DNA from: Alligator mississippiensis
Taxonomy: Eukaryota > Chordata > Crocodylia > Alligatoridae
Length of the DNA stretch: 64,000 nt
Assembly (NCBI RefSeq): GCF_030867095.1
Contig: NC_081831.1
Span: forward strand, 16,902,001-16,966,000
Direction: 5' to 3'
Numbering within the stretch: the stretch's first letter is position 1; every line of letters begins with the position of its first letter. The position numbers and the translations under genes were made by a program. Under the pieces are notes generated by a model that worked only from the letters and a program-made list of their open reading frames with translations, did not search any database and had not been told where the DNA came from. Below are positions 1-13,737 of the stretch, piece by piece.

Positions 1-1622
1 AGGAGGGACAGAAGTTTAAACTAGATCAGTTAAAAGTGATGGGCATCCTAAAGCCTCTAGATTAAAACCCAAGTAAAGGCACAGACCAATAAGAGATTCT
101 CTTTCTTCCAGACTGCTTCAGCTGAAGAAAGCTGTTCAGTCCTGGCTCTTAAGAGGATGTAATGGACTGGCAAAGCCAAGTGGCAGTAAAAAAACAATTT
201 TTCTAGGAATCTTCAAATGCAACCAAAAAACCCACACCCTTTTTTCTAAAGATTGCATGAATTATATCAGAATTCTTCAGTAGAGATTCAGCAGGTCAAA
301 CAGATCAGTTTGATCTGTGAATACCTCATGGAGTACTTTTTTTCCCAGAGGATCATTCTGCAAATTCACTTCCTTGCTACTAACCTACTGAAATACATCT
401 ACTTCATAAGAAGAATACAGATTCTAAATAGTGTACTTAATTAATTTGGCCAGGACATTGAAAAACAATTTTCTTTTAAGATATTATCACTATGTGACTT
501 CCCACCTTTAAGTGTCCAGCTTCCGATGGAAGGTAAACTAAGGATTTTGGGTTTTGGTCCTCCACAACAGTTGTAATTTAATTGCAACCCTATTTCATAT
601 CACACAAATATTGCTAAACAAAACAAGTACTGCGGGAATGTAGGAAGGTTGAATATAAGTCTACTAGTTGGAGTTTAGCCATGGCAAGGATTTTACCACT
701 ATCAGATTTGTGAAAAGTGTTCTGGAATCTTTTTAATGGTCATAAATGGCAAGGACCTCAGTTACCTTTCAACGTCTCCAACAGTTTGTTGGAACCTTGT
801 TTATATGGCAGCTGTTCTGTTGGACAGGACATGTCCCTGGCAACTGGCTCCCAAAAGTTCTTGTATTTCCAACTCAGTAATGGTCAGCACTCTAGAGGTG
901 GGCAGAAGAAGAGATTCAAGGACACTGTGAAAGGTCAATCTGAAGAAATGCAATATTAACATTGATACCTGAGAGACTTGAGCACTGAATCATTCTCAGG
1001 GGTGCCATGATGTGTATATGTGAAAGGCATCCATCATTTTGAATAAACTTGCCTCTCTATGGAGGCAGATATATGAGACAAAGGAGAAAGAGCTGTGACC
1101 CAGCTCCAGCAGGATCTACTCCTTCCTCCTAGAACTATTTGCCGCATCTGTGGTTGAACATATCTGATCAGCCTCCTCAGTCATCTGTGGACTTATCAGT
1201 GACTACCCTATTTACTGGCAGAGTCGTATCCATACTGAGGGACTGCTGCCGCCACCAAAGAGAATAACTTTAAGATTCCTCAGTAATTTCTTATGCAACT
1301 TTGAAAAAATTTACAGAAATCGTAAATTATTCTAATAGCTTTGTAAGTATTCTTGATTTTAAGAGGATTCCTTTGCCTTACTGTTGAAACACTCTACAGT
1401 TATCTGTTTCCCCTCTGATATTTTACATCCTTATTTTTAAGGATATAACAGTATTTTTAGCATCCTGTTGTCCCTACCCACTATCTTCTATAGAAAATAG
1501 TTAATAAATCTAATTTTATGTTTTGCTTCCATTTAAAGAAATATTGTCAGTTTGATTTTTTTTTTTTTCCTCTTTAGATTATTTAACAAAGAAATCAATT
1601 TCTAATAGGCATCCATTCTAAT

Positions 1623-1889
1623 CCGGGCTTTTCAACCTTTTTTGGCCGGTGTACCCCCGGCGGCTGGTGGAGAAATGGGGAGTCCCTCAGCAGCTGGTTG
1701 ACAAGTGGGGTGGTCCCCTGTGCAGCACGCGGCAGCAAAACCGGAAGTGCTAGCAGCATTTGGCACTGGTGGAAACAAAAGCAGCACAAAGTGATGGCAG
1801 CCCCACTTCTCTGCGCTGCTGCCTCATATCCCCTGGGACCTTCCCAAGTACCCCAGGGGTATGCGTACCCCCCTGGTTGACACCCCCTG
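1623..1889. mobile_element. hAT-like non-autonomous element (decayed TIRs)
   Basis: A GC-rich island lies in AT-rich intron. The right end is ggttgacaccccctg and the left end is ccgggcttttcaacc; inverted, these match imperfectly and resemble CAGGGGTGTCAAAC hAT ends. The inner borders also pair, with gtgtacccccggcgg on the left and gtatgcgtacccccc on the right. No clear target duplication remains. Confidence 0.5.
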
Positions 1890-2761
1890 TTTTGTATAAT
1901 ATATCTGGAATTTAAAAAAAGCACCTTTTAAATTATTTACTGTCTGGTCAGTCTTTATCCTTAAAAGTGTCTATATGAAATACTGTCAACTCTAAAAATA
2001 AATATAAATACATTTTAAAACTGTCACTTACAGTAGTCTAAGATGCTACTTGTAACTATGTTAGAGGCACATTTTTTGGAATAAGCGTGAATGAGGTTGT
2101 CCCTTTATTGTGACTTCTTTGCTGAAAGCCCAGTCTTCAAATAGAATTAGCAGCAAAACATTCAAGGGCATAAATGCTTAGAAAATGCTGAAAAACTCCA
2201 TATTTTTAAGGAAAGCTTTTCTTTTATTAGAAAGGCTTGTAGAAACTCTTGTATGGCTAAATAATTCTTCTTAAATGTATTTTTAGTGAAATGCAGATGG
2301 CAACTTCCTTTTGTCACTAGCTGTTCCCAAGATGAATTCCTGTTTCTTTGGTCATTTTTAATTAAAATTACTTTAAGATGGATGTTGTTTGGCTGTCTCT
2401 CAATGTGAGGTCGTCTGCTTCTATTTATTTTGGTCAGGATTTTCCTAATGGCCTTCTTTTCACAGCAGTGCAATTGTTTAAAAAAGGCAGAAACAGTGAC
2501 AAATTCAGCATATAGGCATCTCCCCAATTTCTTTGATATTTGTGTTGTGAAAGATCTAACATGCATAGAGAAGTGACATCCAGGTACCTTGTGTGCATGA
2601 ATACTTACAGCTCTGTGATGCACAGTATGTAGTCAGAAAAAGAATGTACCTAATGTACTGTCGTGCTCACTTTGTCTAGGGTAAGGATGGGGAAAAAATG
2701 AATCCTCTCCATTATGTTTGGGAGAGGGTTCTGCCAGTACAAGAACAGATCTAATAAAATA

Positions 2762-3063
2762 CAGGCAACCCTCACTATTCGTGGGTTAGGCATTCGCGGT
2801 TTCAAATATTCGCCAATGCTGAACCTGCTTCTTAAATACACTTAAAGGCGTGCTTGCCACTGCTGAGTTTCTGCTGTCACCAGAGCAGCCGTCTTTCTCC
2901 ACCCTGCCCCGCGCCACCACCACCACCCCTTCCCCCCCCCCCCCCCCCCCCCGCAGGCACCAGGGACACTGAGTTCATGAACGCAGCAGTGCCTTACTCG
3001 CAGATTTTTGCCATTTGCAGGGGATACAAGAACATATCTCCCAGGAATGGCGAGGGTCGCCTG
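2762..3063. mobile_element. Tc1/mariner pogo (Tigger-like) MITE
   Basis: The left end caggcaaccctcactattcg and the right end cgagggtcgcctg are inverted copies, flanked by TA on both sides (2760-2761 and 3064-3065). The CAACCCTC-ATTCG start is typical of pogo/Tigger ends. The 302-bp interior has no transposase and contains a 21-base C-run (2932-2952). Confidence 0.75.
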
Positions 3064-3337
3064 TACATGTTTAGGACTGAAAATGCAAAAGTTGACTGGT
3101 ATACTTTGAGATTAAACAAACCTTAAAGACAATTTTAAGAACCACAGTTTCAAAGGCTCTGTGGCTTCTATCTTCTCTTAATGATTGAAATGCTTTAATT
3201 GGATTTAATCAGATTTCTTCAATTAGCTGGACAGTAGACATGAAAGTGATCAGAGGTCTCTGGTCTTCACTTCAAGATGACATGGGGAAGGGAAGGGTTT
3301 GGAGGTGGGGATGAATGATCCTAAGAGTTCAAGAAAA

Positions 3338-3485
3338 GATTGGAAATTGGGGAAGCTGATTCCATTCTTTGTTCTGCATCCTTCCTAACGCATCTTTGGC
3401 AAGTCACTAATCTCCTTGTACTTGTTTCACCTATCTGAAAAGTGGAGTAGTAGTCATGTGAGGGCTGTATCATAGATCTTAAATA
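3338..3485 (+). mobile_element. MIR-like SINE relic
   Basis: The core ggcaagtcactaatctcctt followed by a TTTCAC..ATCTGAAAAGTGGAGTAGTAG segment resembles the conserved 3' core of MIR (GGGCAAGTCACTTAACCTC...CTCATCTGTAAAATGGGGATAATAATAG). It is heavily diverged. Confidence 0.55.
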
Positions 3486-4441
3486 TTTCATTGATTGCTG
3501 TGCAGGGCTCTGAAATCTTCTGCTGAAAGTTGGTATAGAAATGAAGTGCTGTTTATTTTTTATTACATAATGTCGACAAGTGTATATATGCCTATAATAA
3601 AAAATACTTTTTTTGTTGTTTTTTCATCTAATATAAATTTGGTATGTTTTCTGTTTCTAGTGAGTATTTAGAATGACAAACTTTTTATACAGATTGTTTA
3701 TCTTTAGTGATATCAATAAATACTGTATGTCCCATTAACATCTGTACGTTGACTTTGACCAAGGGCGTGCAGTTTTCAAAAGCTTTTAAATTAACCAAGC
3801 TTGAATTTCTTATGCTGCATTGTGTGCACCTTTATTTACAAGTTGAAGACTTTCTTGATTTTTTTTATGAACTCCAGCCTCCTAGAAGTGACCAGTCATA
3901 AAGGGAACAAGATTCTGTGTTTTGACTCTTCCAAGGATATGTTTAGAAGAGTTGCTTGTTATATAAACTTGCATGCTCTTGCAATATGACTTTTTTAAAC
4001 AAAGCTGTCACTACGTTTAGTCATAGATATGTCTACTTAAAAGGAGGGTGAGTCTCTGTAGATGAAGAGCTGAGAAAAAGAGTTGCAGATGGTCAGGTTC
4101 TAATTATACCAAAGAGCTCCACAGATATGGACATACTATCAGTTTATTGTGGGCTAAAAGCAGCAAGGTTTTACTGAAGATTAGCTGCCTCTGACCACCT
4201 GGAAAGTGGAAGGTAACTTGTAGCAGTTTAACCTTTGGTGAAAGAGGTAAGCTACTACTTATTATCTTCTACTTCACATGAGAAAGTTACTACTATGGCA
4301 GATACTACTATGAAGCAATTGGTGTGCAGTAAAGCCCCTGCTTCCTTTTATACTATGGTAAATTTATTTTTTTGTTCATGCCCAAAGAATGGGATTTATA
4401 TGGTAAGCTCTGCGCTGGTGTCTATGACTCTATTTTTGAGT

Positions 4442-4548
4442 CTCTAGTTGGGTTATTTGATGCCACCTGACAAGTCGTTTAACCTCTCCCTGTTTCCTGA
4501 ACCGTGAAGTGAGGATAATTAAGGCACTTTGAGATGCTTGAATGTTAG
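4442..4548 (+). mobile_element. MIR-like SINE relic
   Basis: The segment cctgacaagtcgtttaacct followed by ccctgtttcc and gtgaagtgaggataatt matches the MIR core order. Only the core is visible. Confidence 0.5.
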
Positions 4549-4823
4549 GACTTGTGTTCATAACATATTTTTTTCTTCAACAAAGATTTCCCATAGCAAA
4601 AATCTCATTCTTGACTTGGTGTTGGGATGATGTGGCTGGGAATCCTTATTTGACTCTAGAATTCTTATCTTTGTTCCCTCCAAATGTTTTTTTCTCATGC
4701 TGCCTTTTGCTGCCTTTTGCTATATAGTATAATTATGAATTTTGGCTGCATATCTGAAGATAGTAACCACTTACAGCCTCTCCTAAAGGCATGTCTCCCA
4801 GGTAAGAATCTAAGTGTGTAGAC

Positions 4824-5079
4824 CAGTGATGCTCAACCTCTGGCCTGCAGGGCTGTCCATGGATCCAGGAATTTGGAGGCAGGGGAGCAGTGGCAGTGTT
4901 AATTGCCATTCCCCTGCTGCCAAATTTTCAGACCTGTGGGGAGCCCCACTGGCCAGACGACATGGCCCTATGTGCTAGTGCATGGTTGGGCTGATGCACA
5001 GGGTCACTCCATAGCTAGATCTGGCACCTTGGGACTGAGCCAGTGCCACTCATCCAGCCCAGAAGGTTGAGCACCACTG
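4824..5079. mobile_element. hAT-like MITE
   Basis: The ends cagtgatgctcaacct and aggttgagcaccactg are near-perfect inverted repeats of 16 bp. The flanking 8-mers gtgtagac and tggtagat match at 5 of 8 positions, with a shared gtaga core, as for an old hAT target duplication. The 256-bp interior is GC-rich and non-coding. Confidence 0.7.
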
Positions 5080-5214
5080 TGGTAGATGGATCCAGATATA
5101 CACAGTAGAGGGACAGCATGTTAAAAAAAAATCTTGGATTGTTACTGGTGCCTTCTTTGAAATCAAGTGAAATTCTGTGCGATTCCTAGCCAGCCGGATT
5201 TGTATGGTATAGTT

Positions 5215-5560
5215 CAAGGCTGTCCAGCTTATGAGTTGCTGAAGACTACGTGTTCCCAACCACACACTCTATGGGTTGCATACCCACTAGGGCTGTGTGG
5301 GCCACATGCCATGTGGCTCCTGTACAGCAGGTTATGTGAGCTGCACCATACTGGCAACTCTGCCACCATGCAGCCCTCACTGCTGCCATGCTGCACAGAG
5401 TCCCCAGGTCCCTCAGAGTCCCCCAGCCACAGGCTTCTCAGTCCTATGGGTTGAACTGCCCCAATTCGAGAGCTAGCAACATGAGTGATGAGGGGGAGTG
5501 GTGCCCGGACCAGGAGCCCAGAGTTAGCTCAGAGGCTGCATGAGCCCTTCAGGCAACCAG
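5215..5560. mobile_element. possible decayed hAT-like element
   Basis: A GC-rich block starts caaggctgtccagc, which resembles the cagggctgtccaac end of the element at 17961. The other end is not identifiable, so the borders are guesses. Confidence 0.25.
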
Positions 5561-6044
5561 TGGCGCAATGGCAAAAGTGGTTGTGGACTTGACTTTATTG
5601 CTGATGGGTCTGAGAGAGAAACCTGACACACATCTAGTCTCTGACCATCCAGTGCTGATCTGGGGAGGGAAATAGCTTTGGTATGTACTTAAAATTGGAG
5701 TAGATACAGAGTAGTTTGACTTACTTTTTCAAAGGAGAATTAATAGATGAAAATATTACTAAAGCTAGAGGAGACTAGATTTCAGAAGAGCCATCCTGAA
5801 ATTGACTTCATTTTGTTATTCAGGAATAGAGTCACAAATATGCAACCTTGCTTTTGTGGATAACTTTTCTGTTGTTAGTGGCTGGTTCACATAATTTTGC
5901 AGTAGGATTCAGGTCTCTATGAAGGCAATAAGCATACCTCTGTTACTGAACTGAGTTTTAAGTGCCTTCTCTGATTACTTGCATCTTGACACACTGGGTC
6001 TTCCTACTTCCCTCTTCTGTCTTTTCATGTAGAGAAGGTACAAT

Positions 6045-6047
<3 letters not shown>

Positions 6048-6075
<28 letters not shown>
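6048..6075 (+). repeat. (GT)14 microsatellite
   Basis: This is an uninterrupted run of GT dinucleotides, 28 bp, within FOXK2 intron 1. Confidence 0.95.
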
Positions 6076-6078
<3 letters not shown>

Positions 6079-9000
6079 GATTTAACAGACTTTGCAAGCA
6101 AAGCTGTTGCTAATGGAATTTTTGGAAGTGAATAATATTGTCATAGTTGCAGTGTTTCCCCATGATCCTTTGCAGACAAACAGTACCCTTTAAATTGGAG
6201 GGGGAGGAGAGCGTATACTTGCTGAAGTGGTTGTCTGATTAGCTAGTGTGGTAGTCCTTCAGCTTTTGTGTCAGGGTATCTGAACAATGTTTACCTGTTC
6301 TATTGAAAGATGAGGCTTACATATTTGATAACAAGAAAACATTCTAAAATATAACTACACAGAAAGAAGGAATAATAATTGGTGTTACTTCTGCTTTTTT
6401 GTTTTTAAACTATTATATTATGGAGTAGTATATGTTTTGTTGTATCCTGTAATTTGAGCAGAAGTACAGGCACATTCAGTCATTGACAAATTTTAATTTG
6501 TGTTGTTAAAGTTTAGGATGAAATGTAATGATGGAGACCACACAACCAGACTATGTACATGGCTTTTGTGTACAGAGATGCTAAATACCCGAAAATGCAG
6601 TGTTTCTATAGGCGGAGTTTCTTTTGTATTCACAGACTGGGGAGCCTCAAATTCCAGAGGCATTACATGAGCAGTTTTAATGAATTAGTGTCTGGTTTTC
6701 CTGCAGCAGATGTGACAAGCAGCTTTATAAGCTGCTTCCCATCGATCGCTGTTTTCCAGCTCTTTTGTGTCTTTCTTTTGCTTAGAGAAAAGCAGTGAAG
6801 AGCTTGGTTTCTACAGTAACTGCTGCCTACATTCCTGCCTGGAGGCCAATTTCTTTCACTGTTCCTGCAGCTTATGCAGGTCTACTGTATTGAGTTTCTT
6901 TAGGGGTTTTTTTCCTTGGTACTTTAAATATTTTACTCTGTAAGAAAAAGAAGAATGTGCAGTGGAAATTTGTACTTTGAATAAGTATATTTCTAATTAC
7001 TTGAAGCATCTCTTCCAAGAACATAAAATATCAGTGTTACTTGCAACTGATTAAAGCAAAATTTTGAATGGTTGATATTTGAAGAATTTTAAATGTCTAA
7101 TTGTAAAAGCAAGAAACTTTGGCTGAAAATTTCAGATGACACTTTTATTAATGCAGTTTTGTGATAGGATGGCAAGGGATTAACTTCAGTATGTGATGTT
7201 AATAGCATTATTTACATAGCTTTGATACTTAGTAGTGGGGCGATTCAAAGACAGCTGTTGCCTGTTAGTTTTATTTTTAACTCTTGAATGTCTTTCCTTA
7301 GAGTAATTGCAGGGCACAGAGGTTCATGTACGTATTTTTCCTTTTTGAGGGGGAAAAAAAGTGTTAATTTGTAGATGTTTGGAGTGTATTCCTTTTCGAG
7401 TAGGCGTCTGTGGCTGGCTGTGCAGTAAATACGTGTTTGGGAATATTTAGTGTTTTTTCCCTTTCCTCAGTCACCTCAATCATCCTTGTCACTGACAGAG
7501 GAAACTGAATCCCAGATCTTCTGCAGGTCGTCAGTACCATGTTTGAAATAGTCCCTTAGATTTTTACAGACTTTCAAAGATACTCCTTTCCCCAGGCAGG
7601 TTGAAGTATGTAATTTGTATTTTCTTTGTGAGGGCTAACAGCTGTACTGGTAGATTTGAGTGCCAGCCCCCTTTTGGGACTCTGCAGTATTGTACTGGTG
7701 ACCAGATTGGGCAAATAACCTGAGCAACGTCTTAACGTTCTTGATGCATTCAACAGGCCTTTTGTTATGAGTCCTGATTTATATCCAGGTTCTTGCCTCC
7801 CTGATCTGATCAACTGTAGTCATATTTTAATTGTTAAAGCATGTGAACAATTAAGGCATATGCTAAAAACACCAGAATTTTTAAAGGATAATATATGCTT
7901 TTTGCAAAAAAGTAACCCTGATTTCCTGTCCCCTGAATTATCTGAAGCTGAAATGAGTGCAGAGGCACTGTGCTGTGTTGTTTAGTTGGAGAATATGCTT
8001 TACAGCTATCAGCCCTTGACCAATTAAAATGCAGAGATAATGGCTTCAAAGGGAGTTTCACCAAGACATTAGCTGGAAAGATGAAGGGAGTTGAGAGGCA
8101 CCTCCATGAAGACATGCATCACCACAGTAGAAAGAGCTGCCATTGTATAAAGGACAGTTGCCCAGGGTGACCTTGTCCAGAAAACTGACTCACAATAAAT
8201 GGCTAAATTGAATTCAAGTGGAAACTGGTGACAAATTAGCCAAATCAGGATTTATTTAAAATGGAGAGGAAAAAATAACTCTGATGCAAGACTGTGTGTA
8301 CAGGAAGCATTACTGAACTCCTGTTTGGTAGGTTTTTGTTTTTTTTTACAGTTCCAGCAAAGGGTGTATCCTACAGTAAACAGAAGGGACAGAAAAACTT
8401 ATTTTTAAAAGAGCTCTTAATGTTGGAGATCTTCCTGCTCCTATAAATCTAATCTTACTTCTAGAAAGTAATTAACAGTTTTCCTGAAAACTTAATTCAC
8501 AATAGCTTTTCATGTATTATGTATTTAAGTTTTACAACTCTCATTACATAAAACCATTAAAGTTGCACTTTTATGGGGCATATGCAGGCATAAATGGTCT
8601 TGCTTGAAAAAATAATTAAAAAAATTAAGTTTGAAAGGGAAGACAATATTCTATGCCATTTCTATTTTTATTACAATAAAATGGGTTTCTTTTCCTCTAA
8701 GTCTCCGTTATAGCATTTTGTATACTTTGTGGGGTTTTTTATAACTGAATTATTTGAGTAACATTCTTTTTTTATATATTCCTAGAAGGTTTTTTGTTTT
8801 TAGCAAAAAATATCTAGGCAGTGATGCATTTTCAAGGACTCAGAGAAATATTTACTTGACATCTCTTTAAATCCTTTTAAAAAACCCTGGATTTTACTGC
8901 TGACATCAGAGAAATATGTAATGCTGAGAAATTGGAGTTAGAAATCTGAAATTGCAATGGAGATCATTTGAACTAACTTTATGTTACTATCTGCATAGGT

Positions 9001-9398
9001 TTACATTAACACCTTTTTTAAAACAATGTTAGCTGCCCAGGGTCTAATTTACATTTACCTTGACATAGGTTTTAAGAAGTCATAACATGGTTAAATCAAA
9101 ACATTTTTTAAACTAACATTGCCTTCTACAAATAATTTCTGTTGTCCAGAAAAGGTTACTCTGTTCTGAAAATAGACAAGACAAGATTCATTTTGGCTTA
9201 GTTCATTGTTTCTGCATGTTTTATATGAATCAGCTCAAGCTGAAATGCTTACCAGCAGTGCTGAATTTGAAAACTAAGCAATAATATTACTAGGTATTCC
9301 TACGACTTCACATTCTAAATTTCACTGTAGTAGTACAAAGGTGCGTTCTAGCTTTCATAAATTTTCTTTCTCCTCTACATGTAAAGCAAACCCTGAAG

Positions 9399-9740
9399 CA
9401 GGGCTGACATATGCAGCATGCAGGGCTGGACTGGCTGCATGTGCTTCATGCAGCACTCTGCCAGACTGACATGTGTGCTGACTTCAGTGTAGCCCAGTAC
9501 AGATCGGTCCTGTAGCCAGTGCACAGGGATGGTCTGATGCAGGCACTGCATGCGGCATGTACCCTGGACCAGCCCTCTGTGCCATGTGCAGCACCCACGC
9601 TCCTAGATTTAGATTGACCACCAGACCACTTAGCTCTGTGCATCTTATATGGCACACAGAATCAGTCTAAGACCCATAGGCTGCATCATAGGGCTTCGCA
9701 GGCTTGATCTGGCCCACAGGTTGCAAGTTTGACACCCCTG
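9399..9740. mobile_element. hAT-like element with one clear end
   Basis: The right end gtttgacacccctg is a typical hAT terminus (CAGGGGTGTCAAAC inverted), and a left candidate cagggctgacatatgc starts at 9399. The interior is GC-rich with many gcatgca-type palindromes and includes a cttgatctggcccacaggtt segment. No target duplication was found, so the left border is uncertain. Confidence 0.5.
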
Positions 9741-11977
9741 ATTTATAGGGCAAAGTTGATCAGATATCTTGTATATTGTCTAAAGATACCAGATTGACTG
9801 GATTCCTTTTCATGGATCTCGGTTCCCTAATGTGACAGAAATGTTTGGGAGCTGAGACCCAAGAGTAGAAATCCAGTCAGTGTGATAGAGGCACCTTAGG
9901 AAATTATTTTTATTTAGCATTTTAGATCATGGTAGTACCTTGAGGCCTTCCAGGCTCCACTGTGCTGTGTGTAGTATATGTATGGTATAAACGATAGTCC
10001 CTGGTCCCTAGTGTACTTGGAAACAGTCAACTTGTGGATATTTTTTCCTTTATTTCCTCTCTGTTTCCATCCTCAGTTTCATTACTCAATTCTGAACGGA
10101 TTTGTTTATAATTAAAAGGGTTTTGTTTTGCTCCCTACTCTGGTTGTCTGGCTTGTTCTCAATTAATTTTCTAGGTTATACATTTTTCAGTGACCTGTCC
10201 TCTAGTTGGAGTTATAAAAAATACAGCACAAGTGCTGTTTTCCTTATTCATGAAATCACCCTTTTACATTATTTAAAAGTGCATACTAGGAATTGTCATT
10301 TTTGGAGTGGCTAGAACCATGTAGTTCTGTACCTTTTGGTATATCTATTTTCATCACTTAGAAAAAAAACACACATGAGCTTTTCACCCTATAATGAGTT
10401 AAATTTAGTGGTCTGAAAAAAATGTATTTTAAAATATTTTTTAGATAGGTCTTAAATGTACCTGTTTGATTCATGGTTCTGAATTGTGACGTTTCCATGC
10501 AGGAAAGATATCGGTTGGCTGGGGATTGGAGCAGAAAAGTGTCCAAGATTTTATTTAAAAAATATTAAAAAGAAATTGAGGTTAGAAGCAAGTTCCCTTA
10601 TAGTAATCGGCCATGTGCCAACGTATCTTAAAACTGCTGGAAGCACTGATGGTGGTTGCTGTAAACTAAATGTATGGCTCTCTCTCTCTCAAAAACCATA
10701 CATCTGTTTTGGTTTTACTGGTAGTACACGGCATGACACACTCTTCCAAAATGTGCATCACATGCTGATCAAATCAGAACATGTTCTTTATTTTTATTTG
10801 TTCAGAATAAATTCACTGAGCTTGCTTTTGTGGTAATTTATATAGAAGGTATAACAGTTAAGTGATTCCCTTAATATTACTAGTTGTTCTGGTTTAGATC
10901 ACAGCTGTTTTTGCAAACAGCTCGATTTGTAAATATGGATCCAAAGAAAGATATGATTTTATAATAATACAAGGTGATGCAAATATTTTGATGTTTACAT
11001 GTTTGAGGAGATTATTAATTTATATGGAAGTATATTATGCTTTCATTTATAAAATCTTTCAGACCTTAGTATTCAAAGTGATGTAAATGTGGTTTAAATA
11101 TAGTCCTTAGCTTGTAACAAGAGCTGTCAAGTTTGGCACAAAGTCGCTTAACAAAGAGCTGTGCATGACACAGCTTGGATTGCCTCAAACTTACATTTTC
11201 TCTCACCTGAGTAATATGTGAAAACAGACTGACTTGAAATATGATCTTTTGGAGTCACTCTCTCAGACTTGACTGGGGAGGTAGCCATGACAAATCTTTG
11301 TAGATGATGCCCATAGGATGAGACTTAATTAAAAGTTGGAGCAGCAACATGAGAGGGGAGAAATTTTAGCGTAGAGTAGATAGCTGCATGGGAAGAGCTG
11401 GGATGTACTGAAGCTGTCGTGGAATCCATGTTTTATGGCTTTGGATTTCCTATACTTGTGCTTTGGTTATGAAGCCTCCTTATTCTCTCTCCCAAACCTC
11501 AGTAAAAACTCAGAAGCATTTTGGAATATTGCCCACTTACTGCTAGACAGTGTCCTTGTATTATGCAATAACAAGTCTAATCACTGAATTAATACTTGAA
11601 GTTAAGTACAGCTGCTTTTGTGTTGGTCTTCAGTTGAAACAATTACACACAAAAAAGTTAAGTCCATTAAGTTGAGTAGTAAAACTCAAATACTGAAGAA
11701 TAGTTACATAAAACACATAGAAAATTCCATCCAAAATATTTAAACTTAAACCCAATATTGCTGCTTAGTCCCTACTGCACATTTTTACTTAGAGCAAATT
11801 TTCTAATAGGGGATGACTTTGCGCTTTGATTCATGTTCTTGAAAAGTGATACTGTTTTCATTGTTTAGTGAAACGTTTATTGGAGTAACATTTACTTTTA
11901 TCAGCAAAACGGCCCCTTCACTTTCCAGGTGTCTTTAAAGAAACTATCAGTGATGTAGATTTTCCTTTCCTTTAGGC

Positions 11978-12221
11978 CAAGAGTGTCAAATTCATCCTGA
12001 TGCTCGGGCTGTATCGAGTCTGCAGGGCTTCTCCTGGGCCAGGTCCAAAAGCAGTGGGAGTGGGCCAGGTGGCTGCAGGGCAACCCAATGCTATCTTGCA
12101 CAGCTCTTGCTTGTCCTCTTGCTGTCAATAGCCAACAGGGCCTAGGGGTCCAGGATTTTGTGACAGGCCCCTCTTCTCTGGAGCCATAGTGGCTCCGCCA
12201 GCCAAGTGTTTGACACACCTG
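11978..12221. mobile_element. hAT-like MITE with 8-bp target duplication
   Basis: The left end caagagtgtcaaattc and the right end gtgtttgacacacctg are inverted. The flanks are ctttaggc and gtttagga, matching at 6 of 8 positions with core tttagg. The 244-bp interior is GC-rich and non-coding. Confidence 0.7.
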
Positions 12222-13737
12222 GTTTAGGAAGAGCAAGAAACTCCTTCTACCTTCTCCCCCTTTCTAACATTAGGAAGCAGAAAGTAGTGGTGGTAATGTT
12301 TCTTCAGAAACTCCGTTGCAGCCCTTTATTGCAGCTTGTTTAAAAACAAAAAAGGCAATTAGGAATGAAAATTAAAGTGCAGAAATATAGCGTCTTCTAA
12401 CTTTTCTGCTGCAATCTATGCACAATATTTTGACATGGATTTTGTTCTATATTTAGTACATCAAGCATGCTTCAGAAATAGGTTGACTGTTAAACTCAGG
12501 CATGGCCTTTAGTAAGAAATGAGACTGTAAGGAAGGTACTGTTGCTTTTTTTCCCCTTAATTTTGAGTTTTTGTGATGTGAAGAATCTTCTAGTCACCAC
12601 TAATGAATGTCCTTTTTTGCCTGAGAAGCACATATCCTTAAGTGTTGTGCAGAAGTTATTATGAGACTTGAAACAAGTGCTTCAGTTATGTCCCTAAGTC
12701 AACCTAGTTTAAAAAAAAAAGGATGGGGAGTTGGAGTAGAGAATGAATGCTTATTGATATTTTTAAGGTTAGTTTAATGTTGAGTCCCCCTTTACCTTTC
12801 TTTCATCTTCTGTTTAAAATACGATTCCACAGTTTGAGTAATGATTAGATCCATTTTCACTATCTTGTAAATCCCTACTCAACTTCATTCCTTCTTGCAC
12901 CTGTTTCAAAGCAGTGTTGTTTCTTTCTTAATAAAGTTTGATCTGCCAGTAAGTATCACTTTTCGATATGGGTCCAGTTGTTGGTTTGGTGATTGTGTCG
13001 TTGGCAAAGCCTCGGTACATGCAAGAGAGACAGGTAAATGTAACCGGGCAGCCAGTGTTATACATATCTGACAGATTGACCATGTGACAGAGGACAGGCA
13101 AGAACCTTGCATTATTAAATGATCACTGATCATGAATAAAAGGTAACACTACCTGAAATGGTATGGTTAATAAGCAGGTTGAGCATACCTAGGCTTAATT
13201 CTCTTTATGTATAACTAAGCTATAAATAGCCTGTTTTCATGTTTTATTTGGGTTAACTACATAACTGTAGGAACTCTTGCCCACTGAGATGAATAAGGGC
13301 AAATGTTCTGATGGCTCGTTTAAAAGAATGTTTTTTAAAAATAAAAAAAACCCTTGTTGATGTCATTAGTTTACATAATCTGCAGATTTTACCACATTTT
13401 AAAACACAGAGGATTTCTACAAATGTAAGGTTGTGTCATTTTGTTCATAAATGGCCAGTGTTGAATCTCTCTAAAATACCTATTTGTTTCTGAAACTCAT
13501 TTAGGGTTACACTTGCACTGACTATTTCTTACCGTAATGGCAGCAGGCACTGGTAGAGAAGCACATTTTTACAGCATTCATAGTAAAACAAAGTGGTTTA
13601 GAAAGAAAAAGTTCACTCTGGTTTATGTCCACTGTGTGTGAGATTTATATAGACCCCAATCCTGCAAATACATGCTTACCTTTCCTACAGTGAGCAGTCC
13701 CAAGAGTGGCCTATTTGCAGAAGTAAAGCATGTGTCA

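Noticed and set aside
2854..3126. 90-codon + strand frame with a Pro-rich run
   Set aside because: The prolines come from a C21 tract inside the TA-flanked MITE; there is no coding signal.
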